Assembly (NCBI GenBank): GCA_028456385.1
Contig: JALNQF010000129.1
Coordinates: 58,500 to 122,499 of the forward strand
Direction of reading: 5' to 3'
Length of the DNA: 64,000 bases
Source: Ophiosphaerella korrae
Taxonomy: Eukaryota > Ascomycota > Dothideomycetes > Pleosporales > Phaeosphaeriaceae
The notes below the pieces were generated by a model. It saw nothing but the letters and a program-made list of their open reading frames with translations, was not told the DNA's origin and did not search any database. The translations under genes were made by a program, and so were the position numbers. Below, one piece after another: positions 55,215 to 64,000 of this stretch. The first letter of the stretch is position 1, and the number at the start of each line of letters is the position of its first letter.

Positions 55215-56514
55215 AACTTTGATGCAGCTTCAACAGTGAAGTATGTTTAGTGGGAATATAGGTGGGATGGTCGCTGGGTTAAGGTTGACGTCGGGGCTAT
55301 GCAAGCGCCACAATCAGCAGATCCTGGTGGGGTCGCAGTTGCGACAAGGCTGAATTCAATTTGACTTCCGCAGTACAGAAGTAGTGTATCTGGGGATGTT
55401 TCATTAGTCTGGCCGTATCGCAGTTTTGCAACGCTAATTTGGAAGATGAATGTGCAACGCCAGGCTGCAGAGCCAACAGCTCGAGGCACTGCTGTCTGTA
55501 CCGCCCCAGTAGTAGTAAGACAAGGCTGAATTAATTTTTCTAAAATGATTAGCAAGTGAACGGGCAGAGGACTGCGAATACTGTATCTGAGTCTTAAATT
55601 CCGAGTGAAGAAATCGATATTGTGAATAAATTGATCGACCTAGCGGGAGGGCTGGCTTCGCAGGATAAGTACCTATGCCTAGGTGTCTATACTATTTTCT
55701 GGCCTGTATTCCTCCCAAGCTCCTACTTTATTTGTGCCTGGACTACCTCCTTTCAACCGCGCATGGAATGAATATTCCCAAGCAAATTATGACCATTCTC
55801 ACTGACGCCTGATAGGATGTAGAAGGACAGTGAGTGCAGAACGCGGTATTTCCTTTAGTTTCTTCCAATCGCTTTCCTGACAGGGGTTTTCAACACGGAT
55901 GTATCCATCTTAGCCTATCAAAACAAGTGATTATTCACTCTTTGAAAACACTACAGTATCAGGAGTTGTAACGTCGAAAGTAGGCAAGCCTCAGAACAGA
56001 GCTCGGATAAAACAAGAAGTTCATAGAGGTAATACGCAACAACTCTGGTTGTCTAAAAGTTCTTCTCCGAAACCGTGCGAACTGATTTTAATCAATTTCA
56101 TGGTACTCAGCTCATTAGGTAATATGAATAAAGTTGTTACTTACTTCTGGGGCACACCAGCTCAAAGTGCCTTGAACTGTGAGAACGCTTCCACAAGTTC
56201 AATGCCTCGTCCTGTCTACATCTGTGGGCTAAATGTGTTGTACGACGGATGTAAAGACGTGACAAAGCGGTTAAGCTTCAATTTAACTATTACAATCTAC
56301 AGCTAGCCATCTCGCGGTGGTGCTATCGTGTTCGAAGCTGCTTCACCCGCTGATTTTGATTTCCTCCAGCTTGACAAAATAGACCCGCCTATGCACTGCC
56401 ACAAGACTCCCGAAGAGGAGGATCTATTCTGCTAAAAGCTTTTGCTACTGGGCGCGAAGTGGTGGGACTCTGTGAGAAGGTGTATACTTCTGACCTCTGA
56501 AGAGACAGATATTC
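55215..56514. other. Intergenic region
   Basis: Upstream of the NLR remnant. Short frames (55247-55555 minus, 56049-56306 plus) lack domains and good starts. Nothing supported. Confidence 0.4.
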
Positions 56515-56907
56515 ATGCCTTGGGATGAGAGCGACGAGCCAGAACCCACATTACGGGAGAGATATTGGGTCAGTATAGCTTGGCCTAGCACAGGTGGGCT
56601 AGTGGTTTCTGAGTGGGACACGAACGTGTGGGGTGTTGGTATTCGTGCTGAGATAGTTCCAACAGACATTGAGAGGCTATTGCTATACACGAATATAGGT
56701 AAGAAGGCGGAGTTGCTGAAGAATAAGTTCCAAGGCAAACTATGGGCTAATGTAGCAGATTATCAGGGCAATGCGTTTATCGATTGCTGGGATTCTAAGG
56801 TAGTTGGTGAAGTGGAGGGATTTCAAAAGACGGTCGAGCGCTTCATAATTCTATTCATTGCTGGAGATTCTATGCATTATCTCAACGCACTACGATATCA
56901 GTTTTAA
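56515..56907 (+). CDS. Hypothetical small protein
   Basis: Intronless ATG frame of 130 residues with amino-acid use typical of a soluble protein: MPWDESDEPEPTLRERYWVS at the start, then an alternating beta-like stretch (GLVVSEWDTNVWGVGI) and helical C-terminal half. No domain recognised and no signal peptide. It lies between two pseudogenes. It could be genuine or the surviving exon of a larger lost gene. Confidence 0.4.
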   Translation: MPWDESDEPEPTLRERYWVSIAWPSTGGLVVSEWDTNVWGVGIRAEIVPTDIERLLLYTNIGKKAELLKNKFQGKLWANVADYQGNAFIDCWDSKVVGEVEGFQKTVERFIILFIAGDSMHYLNALRYQF

Positions 56908-57178
56908 CAGAATTTGAGTCGATATAAATGGATAAATACCGCTTTGCATGGTCAATAGACGTGGAAAATACTACATAAGAGCCGATAAACAGGCTTTCGA
57001 AATGTCGAGTCAATGATACAATAGGAATAGGAACATGCTAGATGCGCATCCTAAACTGTTCTAACCTGAAAGCATAAAGCAAAATCTTATACTGCGTGTG
57101 CGAAGCTCTCAGATAAAGACCCGTTAGCGCCCCGAAAACTAATCTCGACTCTTCGAAAGAAGTCATGCGGCAGTGACT

Positions 57179-58815
57179 TTAGGAAATAGCAATCCCTCTA
57201 ACGGTATACCCAAACGTGCCACACCCAACATCAATCTGCCCAGAAGCAGACACGAGATTCTTCGAATCACCCTTTTTTGAACATTCTAGTGTTGCAGCAA
57301 GCGCCTCGAATACCGTCGGGCAGTCAAGACAACAGTCATCAGGGTCATATGGGGCTTTGGGTGACCAATCGAGTTGGAATTCCCAATTTGTGAATTGCGC
57401 TGGATCTTCATCTCTCTTCTCAAGTACTGTGGATGCATGCTTCCCGTTCATTCTGGTTGGAATTTTTTTTCTTTCAGATTACCAAATGCGTCGGCCATCC
57501 AGTGGAGTTGATTACGATTGTTTCGGGCCCCGAGACAGAAAACACGGTAGATCTGATTACTCGGAGAGGTGAAAACTTTGCTTGGAATGACGCTGTCGCT
57601 ACCAATGCAACTGACGTCGAGTATTGGTATTGGTTTGTTGTCGCTGGCCGCTTTCTCTATGCCAGGGCATCCTTGGGTAGTGAAATCTTTAATGGGCTTG
57701 TGGCTGAATTCTTCGCCAACTACGTCTGAAGAATCTTCAGGATGATGATCAGCCATGGCGAAAGGAGACTCATCGCCTCTACGGGGCGCACGCAGTGGCT
57801 TTTTGGAGCTTGCCTTGGGATCTGGAGGATAATGGCCTATCTCTTTCTTTGCCCACAACGCCATCGCGTACCATGCAAGGTATCGGCATTCTGCCCAGGA
57901 TACCAGGCATCTCCTCGATAGTTTCGTAGGACTTTAATACTGTATGGTCCGTATGCGCCTGTGTGTACATTGCATCTGCTTTCCTTGTAGTAGATTTCTG
58001 CGTCTTCAATGAAGGGGCTCTTGGCAGGTGCATTCATAAAATAGTACAGATGAGTTACTTCATGCAAGAAGCATCTTGCCCTATTGTTCCACTCTTCTAG
58101 GTTGTCTTGAAGACTTGGTGCCTTTGCCCTCTGAGTCGCATCTCCTGGATACCACAGATTATTGAAGAACCTGTTGCAAAAGGTAATCTTGCTGTAATGT
58201 CCATCAGGGGTAGGATAAGCTTCCATATCGCTCCGGTGCCCAGGGTCAGGCTGACCGTCTTCTGGCGGCTGTGGGCATTCGGGTGGATCTGGTTTCCGAT
58301 CCCCAGACTTATTAGAGGGATCGCCTTTCCCATCTCCTCCGCTGCACGTCACTTCAATCCAGAGATCACGGCCTGGTCAGGGAGGACTCCATGGTGACTT
58401 TTGCCAAGCGGACGACCACATGGAACTTGCAGTATCATAAATTCCTGAGCTGCTTTTAGCATCTATTGTATAACGTACGTCATATTTCCTCTCGCCTCTC
58501 ATTAGGAATTTTACTTGATGCATCCCACATATCTTTAGCAGACTGTTCATCCCACGCAAAATTCTTCCGCAGGCCATCAAGATGGGTCAATTTATAGAAA
58601 TCGTCGAATGTTTTATCAATGATACTTTTTTCGTTGCTACCGCAGCCTGTGTAGCCAAAGAGCCGCGTGCCCCGAACATTCTGGGCGTCAATTTGTTTTC
58701 CGTTTTCGTCTGTTAGCGGTGGGTAGGGAGGCAAAGCATCTTTTGACTAGTCGGGACCAAAATCATAACCGGAGACATTGTATGAGAAAGGATCGATTCT
58801 GTCTTGCGTTAACAT
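57179..58815 (-). pseudogene. Secreted zinc metalloprotease-like gene (HExxH), inactivated
   Basis: Minus-strand remnant of a fungal metallo-endopeptidase-type protein (lysine-specific/deuterolysin-like zincin). From about 58,815: DRIDPFSYNVSGYDFGPD, then a TAG (58747-58749), then SKDALPPYPPLTDENGKQI and FGYTGCGSNEKSIID. A frame change near 58,485 leads to YDTASSMWSSAW, a TGA (58377-58379), and RDLWIEVTCSGGDGKGDPSN. The zinc site is FLHEVTHLYYF (HEVTH, 58050-58064). A second frame change near 57,880 leads to WYAMALWAKKEIGHYPPDP. A third, at a T8 run (57463-57470), leads to MNGKHASTVLEKRDEDPAQF and an IDVGCGTFGYTV ending at 57179. Stops fit Trp codons changed to TAG/TGA. No signal peptide exon was located. 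Non-functional unless the indels are sequencing errors. Confidence 0.6.
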
Positions 58816-60224
58816 CACCTCGTTACCAACACTTATCATCACCCAGTGAGCAAGCCAACGCCACAGCCTCGCGAGGTTTCGGCCGACCGAAAAAGTGGCA
58901 CATTGGGCACTTCAAAAGTCCCTTTCCCACATCTTCAGTTCACCAAGAGACAGCCATTTGCTAGTCGAGCAGCTCAAGCCGCGTAACTAGGCGAACACAA
59001 CACGCCGAGGCCAAAGCACAAACACGGCCATTACGAAACCTACGCCGTGGAACAAGCATCACCAGAGAGCAAGTAGGTAGATACCGCATTACGAAAACCA
59101 GGACGATCCCGCCCTATCCGCCGCGCGAAAAACCACCAATACCGACTCCCTTACGCCCGCCAATCCCAAAGTATTTGGACACGGCAATCGCTTGTTGCCG
59201 CGCCTCACCGCCCGGTTTATACCGTTGTTCGCCCCGTTAGTGGAACAAGATTTTGGGGTTGAGCACATGCGGCGTTGATCAGGCCTGACTAGAACCTTTT
59301 TTTTTTTTTTTTTTTTTTACATTGGGCCCCGGCGACGCGTTGGTTAGGATTTCGCGCCGCGGCCGGCACGTTTCACACGCGCTTGAACCTGTGGGAAGGG
59401 AGTGGCAAGTATTTCATATGGTTCCCTTGGAGCCCGTGCTGTAGAGGCGTCTAGCCTGTCTTCTGGCACGGTGCGATTACCTCGCTGAGATCTAGTCGTT
59501 GTCGAAATTTTATCTAGTAAAGCATTGAAAGTGGTTGGGAATTCATGGTTAGTTTATTCACCTGTGTTTTTATCTTCTTCCTTTGTTTTTGTCGTGCAAG
59601 GTTAAATTTGAGAAGCTAGTCGATGAGGTTTTACATCGGAATTGGACCTTGGAACAACGTATCCTTCTTATTTGCAACTTATCGCAATCGAAGAGTAACT
59701 CATTTAGCTAGACAGGAACTTATTTCCTGCTGTGTGTTCTGGTTGGAAAACCTCGCCGCGTTTCCAGCCTCAGATTATTACTTGTGCTACTTGTTTTGTT
59801 ATTTTAATTTAAGAGTTCAAGCAATAAAATATTGAGCTTTATTTGAGTTCAGATACGGCGTTACTAGAGCTACCAATCTTTCCCTCAAATTGAGTCAAGT
59901 TCACATCACTTGATATCCACTGCTGAATCCTAATTTGAAGATGCAATCACCATTCCGAACGTCTAATCACTGCATACAAATTCACTTTTCCAGTCCCTTC
60001 TCCAACCTCAAGACCCCAATCCATTCCGATCAAAAACCGACAATCCACCTGGCGGCCTCACAACAACACGTATCCAAGCCCCGTCCCAACCCCACTTCCT
60101 CAACAACAAGCCCCAAAGCACAAACCAGCAATAAAGAGTCCAAAAGTATTCATTAAATTCCCAAACAAAACCCGCACGCTAAAAAACAAAAACAACAAAT
60201 CAAAACCCCCCCCCCCCTCCACCT
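58816..60224. other. Intergenic region with poly-T and poly-C tracts
   Basis: No gene supported. Holds a T22 run (59297-59318) and a C12 run (60206-60217) just 3' of the P450 stop. 59,930-60,160 is CCAA-rich on the plus strand, without convincing coding. Confidence 0.45.
59297..59318. repeat. Poly-T tract (22 T)
   Basis: Homopolymer in intergenic DNA. Confidence 0.9.
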
Positions 60225-61894
60225 TCACGCCCTCATCCTAAACCTCGTCCTAAACTCCCTCTGCCCAACAAACCACGCATTATGCGTAACCCACTCGCCT
60301 GCCCCATCCTCAAGCCGGACCTCAAAGCGCCGCAAAAAGCTAGGCACAAGCTTGTATATCTCGAGGAGGCTAATATTCTTGCCAATACAGGTGCGCGCGC
60401 CGGCACCAAACTGGAGCATCGTGCCCTTCATTTCCTTGAGCTTGGCGGGGGACGCGTCGAGCCAGCGCTCGGGGCGAAAAGCGTCGACGTCGAGGCCGAA
60501 GATTTCGGGGCGGCGGTGCACGACCCATGCATTGCATCCAACGATGGTGCCGCCGGGGACGAATTCGGAGAGAATGTGCATGCCCTGTGGGGGCACGACG
60601 CGCTCGAGGATGAGGCCCGGTGCGGGGTGGAGGCGGAAGGATTCTTGGACGACGGCGTCGAGGTAGGGCAGTTTTTGGGCTTCGGGCCATGAGACGGTGC
60701 GGTCGGGGCGGTCTGCGATGGCGCCGGATGCGACGGCTTCGTCGAGCTCGGCCATGAGCTTTGTGTAGGCGTGCGGGTGCTTGAGGAGGAAGTAGAAGAC
60801 GGCAGAGAGGGAGATGGCGGTTGTTTCGGAGCCGGCGAAGACCATGGATGTGCAGGTTGAGAGGATGCGGTCGTCGGTCATGAAGGGGTGGTCGTGGCTG
60901 GCCTGGGCGAACTTGGAGAGGAGATCAATGCCTCTGGGGTTGGCCTTTTCGTCATCCGAGAGGCCGAAGCGCTTGACTTTTTCGACTTGGGCAGCGCGTT
61001 CGCTGGAGCGGTTGAGTGCGAAGAGAGTGACGGGGTGGACGCGCTTGTCGAGACCGATGCGTTGGGCGAAGAGGCTGATGGGGTTTTTCCAGAGGAGGCG
61101 GTCGAGGATCGGCATTTGGCCAACCTGAATACATCAGTATTGTTGAAATACAGTTGGTTAGTGAGTCATCATACCGGAGCGACATAGTCGAAAAACTTGC
61201 CCAAAAACGCAATAATGTTGTCGACATCCTTGTTTCCCTCTACGAATCCTAGTCTCTTACTCCACGTCAACTCCCCAATAACGTCGAAAGCGAAGAATTG
61301 CAACCACTGATTGAAATTGCAACTCTGTCCCGTATTCGCAAACACCTCCTCGGTCTTATCCAGCCAGTACGTAAGCGTGGAGCTCACAAGCGGCTCGTAA
61401 TTGACCAGCGAGCTCATCGCAAAAGCATTATTAACGCATCTGCGATACTTTGCATGAAAATCCTCGTCCGTGGTCGAAAACAGCGAAAGCAACGCCTGCC
61501 CCTTTGACACCGCCCCTTGAACAGGATAAAACTCGGACTGCCCATGATATCAGTCGCCGCCAACACACGTGCTTCACTCACAACATACCTTGTACACGCC
61601 CTTATTCAGCCCATAAATCGCCTTGATGGCGCGCGGATCCGCAAACGACAAGACATTCGGGCCCAACCTTACCACATCCCCAAACTTCCTATGCAACCGT
61701 ATCGTCGTCCAGTGATGGTTTCTTCCCTTGACATCCCACAGCCGCCACCAGTTGCTATAGCCCGCGGCCCAATGGCCCGGATACTTGTTCAGTCCCTTCT
61801 GGAACTTGTTGTTGAGGAGAAACGCAAGCAGCAACGAGGCAGTAACAAGGAACCAGTACCTGGCCACAAACGGCAAGATCTCGGTAGCGAGCAT
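60225..61894 (-). CDS. Cytochrome P450 monooxygenase, pisatin-demethylase-like
   Basis: 522-residue ER-anchored P450. Minus-strand exons 61589-61894, 61175-61537, 60225-61124; introns of 51 and 50 nt, GT-AG, phase 0. I chose the ATG at 61894 because the frame upstream is only a Lys run from a poly-T/A tract. The N-terminal anchor is about 8-28 (FVARYWFLVTASLLLAFLL), followed by KYPGHWAAGYSNWWRLWDV and RLHRKFGDVVRLGPNVLSF, typical of this fungal clan. The I-helix is AGSETT (320-325), ExxR is ESFR (384-387), FRPERW is present, and the haem loop FGAGARTCIGKN carries Cys469. All key residues are present. It is isolated among decayed genes, so no pathway can be inferred. Pisatin demethylase, benzoate hydroxylase and secondary-metabolite P450s all share this layout. 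Confidence 0.9.
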
Positions 61895-61962
61895 CTTTTT
61901 TTTACTTTTTTTTTTTTTGGCTAGAAACAATTAAATCAGATGAGGAAATTTAGGGAGAATCC

Positions 61963-61983
61963 GGGATCCGGGATCCGGGATCG
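61963..61983. repeat. 7-bp tandem repeat (ATCCGGG, ~3 units)
   Basis: Three adjacent copies of ATCCGGG about 70 bp upstream of the P450 start codon. Confidence 0.6.
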
Positions 61984-62784
61984 AGGGAAAAGATGATTGG
62001 AAGAGGATGGGAGGGGGTTGGTTGTTTTGCTCGAGGTAGTTGTGCCCATCATATATTGAGGCAGATGACATGGGGCCACCAAGTGGTTCCAGCCCGTTTT
62101 GTGTAGTCGTGGCGTCGGCATCGTGGTGGTTTGCGTGGAGCGCAATTATGCGTTGTCGGCAGTTGTGTTTTGAGGGCAGGAAGTTGGCGGATGGGGTCGG
62201 TGGCTTGAAGTGCGCTTGGGACGATCGCGGGGATGGCGCTCCGTCGCAATCCGCGCGGGGTAAGAGCTGTTTATTGTTTTGGTGGGCATTGTAGATATCG
62301 CCAATTCATTATCATGTGTCTAGTCTCCTGCTTCCGACTCAGGCTTCGGTTTGCCAATGTATATATACTATGCGCGACGCATTGTTATTGGCCTACTTGC
62401 ACGCTGCCCGCACGACATTTGCTCAGAATCCATCTCATTCTCGCGCAAACTCCTCAATCGCCGCAAATAATGTCGTCTGGCTTGTTGGGTCGTGATGAAC
62501 TGCCGAATGCTTGAATGTCAATAAGTACCCAACACGGGCCCGTGTGCGACGCGATGTCGAGAATCGGGCATCGGCAGTTGAGACTTTGACGAAAAATGCA
62601 ATTGCCGACAAACAAGGTTGGGGCTCGGCGTGTCGATTCAGCATCAGCTTTGCAGTCCTGGTGACTGACTCACGTGGCGCGGCTACAACAGGTCTTACGC
62701 AACTTTAGGATGACGTTAAGGAGGAAGCCGTGGTAGGGTGCATATGTTTCAGGTGGAGCTGGGCGGTCATCCATTCCTTCAGCA

Positions 62785-62812
62785 GGCGAACAGGCGAACA
62801 GGCGAACAGGCG
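62785..62812. repeat. 9-bp tandem repeat (GGCGAACAG, ~3 units)
   Basis: Three adjacent copies in intergenic sequence. Confidence 0.6.
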
Positions 62813-63110
62813 TAGGTGCGGAATGCAGAGCCTCCTTGATGCAGGACGATGGTCGAATAGATTTAGGCTCTTATAGCTAGTGTTTCCTACTCTCCGCAGT
62901 ACGTTCTGAAGTAACTCATAATGAAGTTCGGTACAAGTAGCATGTCCGAATACTCGCTAGTTAGCCCGTCAGGCGAGACTACACTACAAGGGTGAGTAAG
63001 AACATAATAACACGCCTCATAAGCCGAGCAGCTGAACCTCACCCGAGATGCGCCTCCAGCACGACATGAAAACGCGCAAGCAACAAACCATGCAGGACCA
63101 AGGTCAAAGC

Positions 63111-63735
63111 CTCCTGCATTCCATGCCGCCTTCTGAAGTCCGTTTCTTAATATAGAAGCACGCCACCGGCAACCAGAAAATCCACATCATCATCAACAAA
63201 TACCGACGTCCTGGTCATACAATCATGAATGACGAGTACTAGAACCAGTTCCATGCGGAGCGGCCAAGCCTGTGTGCTTCCTGGATGTACTCGTACGGCT
63301 CTCTCTACCTACCACCAAGCGACTGGCCAACAACAACATGTGTAATGTACCGCTCACCTAGTGCCAAATATACCATGAGGCTATAATGGTGCTGTACTCG
63401 AGCAACACTTTTGAATTCTGGGACCGGCGAACCGTGTCCGTCATGAAAAGCTGCGTCCCACTGCGAGACTGGGGGCGGAGGCGATTCGGCGGGTCGAAAT
63501 CTATGCTACTTTCAGTCGCAAAGAGGACATTAGGGATGTAGTCGAGGCGCGAAGCTTGTTGCAGGTCGAGGCGTGGCAGGATGCATGTACTTCCCTTGCA
63601 ACACTACCTAATGTGCAGTGTCTGAGGATCCTGGTTGCAAAGCCACGGTATCTGGGTGGGCAGTATCTAACTGGCAAAAGGCCAGATGTACTAAACGCTT
63701 TGTTAAACTTGGTGAGAGAGTGCAACGTCAAAGTA
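63111..63735 (+). pseudogene. DUF7730-like fragment, inactivated
   Basis: Coding-like plus-strand pieces spell a protein resembling the common fungal DUF7730 / F-box-associated type. The order is SLLHSMPPSEVRFLI, a TAG where a Trp is usual, KHATGNQKIHIII, then IYHEAIMVLYSSNTFEFWDRR (63,370-63,430). After a frame change come RLGAEAIRRVEIYATFS and TLPNVQCLRILVAKPRYLGG, ending at a GTAAGT donor-like site (about 63,732). There is one in-frame stop and at least one frameshift. The assignment rests on motif order only. Confidence 0.4.
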
Positions 63736-63926
63736 AGTATAACTGTATATCTACCTGAAGCAACACTACGAGGGGCAAGCACAGAACGGTACAACATGAA
63801 GGATGAAGGGTATAGATACAGAGGAGGTATAAGTGGCAGGAAAAACAGGCACAGAAACAAGGCATCAACTGCAAGTTCCTCACCCACGTTCAGGAGGAAA
63901 TTGATCACCTCGTTCCATCCTGAACG

Positions 63927-64000
<74 letters not shown>
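63927..64000. repeat. Poly-C run of 74 bases at the right edge
   Basis: The window ends in 74 uninterrupted C residues. It is not a telomere repeat (fungal telomeres are TTAGGG/CCCTAA). It may be an assembly or sequencing artefact at a contig end, or a true homopolymer continuing beyond the window. Confidence 0.9.

Larger units (their letters stand above)
61895..63110. other. Intergenic region with short tandem repeats
   Basis: Promoter side of the P450. A 7-bp ATCCGGG repeat (about three units, 61963-61983) and a 9-bp GGCGAACAG repeat (about three units, 62785-62812) occur. No gene supported. Confidence 0.45.

Noticed and set aside
1..64000. tRNA, rRNA, riboswitch and CRISPR features
   Set aside because: I looked for tRNA box A/B pairs, conserved rRNA words and regularly spaced direct repeats and found none convincing; tRNAscan/Infernal would be decisive.

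Overview
The window reads as nuclear DNA of a filamentous ascomycete (Pezizomycotina, most likely a dothideomycete; the class is inference). Supporting signs are genes with short 40-100 nt GT-AG introns carrying CTAAC/CTGAC-like branch sites, a Zn2Cys6/Fungal_trans regulator, fungal P450s, NACHT-ankyrin and HET-type remnants, and dead copies whose stops look like TGG>TAG or CAA>TAA changes, as expected from repeat-induced point mutation (RIP). No rRNA, tRNA, CRISPR array or prokaryotic operon structure was seen. Gene models were built by hand from reading frames, splice motifs and phase arithmetic, without RNA or homology searches.

Left third (0-29 kb): mostly intact, mostly housekeeping. A C-terminal gene fragment with a 9-residue repeat lies at the edge. 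Next comes a divergent pair, a cytochrome P450 with an AGHEN-type I-helix and an isocyanide synthase of the Dit1/PvcA family, sharing about 780 bp. It resembles the yeast DIT1/DIT2 arrangement and is the best candidate for a small biosynthetic system. Then follow an arrestin-related adaptor (six exons), a Yap/Fcr3-like bZIP factor, an Stm1-like ribosome/mRNA-binding RGG protein, a possible DUF3716-like fragment, a probably N-myristoylated RBR ubiquitin ligase with a homopolymer frameshift, a secreted GH3 beta-glucosidase, an FHA-forkhead factor and the 15 kDa (NDUFS5-type) subunit of complex I.

Middle (29-44 kb): accessory and decaying DNA. It holds a RIP-scarred AIM9/APH-type kinase pseudogene, a membrane-anchored unknown, a 5 kb broken DUF6603-like gene with a broken unknown gene upstream of it, another degenerate gene, a Fot/Pogo transposase remnant and a probable solo LTR.

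Right third (44-64 kb): an intact group of Zn2Cys6 regulator, PLP aminotransferase and amidase, with the two enzymes divergent, possibly a small catabolic or biosynthetic cluster. Beyond it lie a truncated HET-like gene, a NACHT-ankyrin (NLR-type) pseudogene, an HExxH metalloprotease pseudogene, an intact pisatin-demethylase-like P450, a dead DUF7730-like gene and finally 74 consecutive C residues that may be an assembly artefact. Many breaks fall at homopolymers, so some apparent pseudogenes may reflect indel errors rather than biology.
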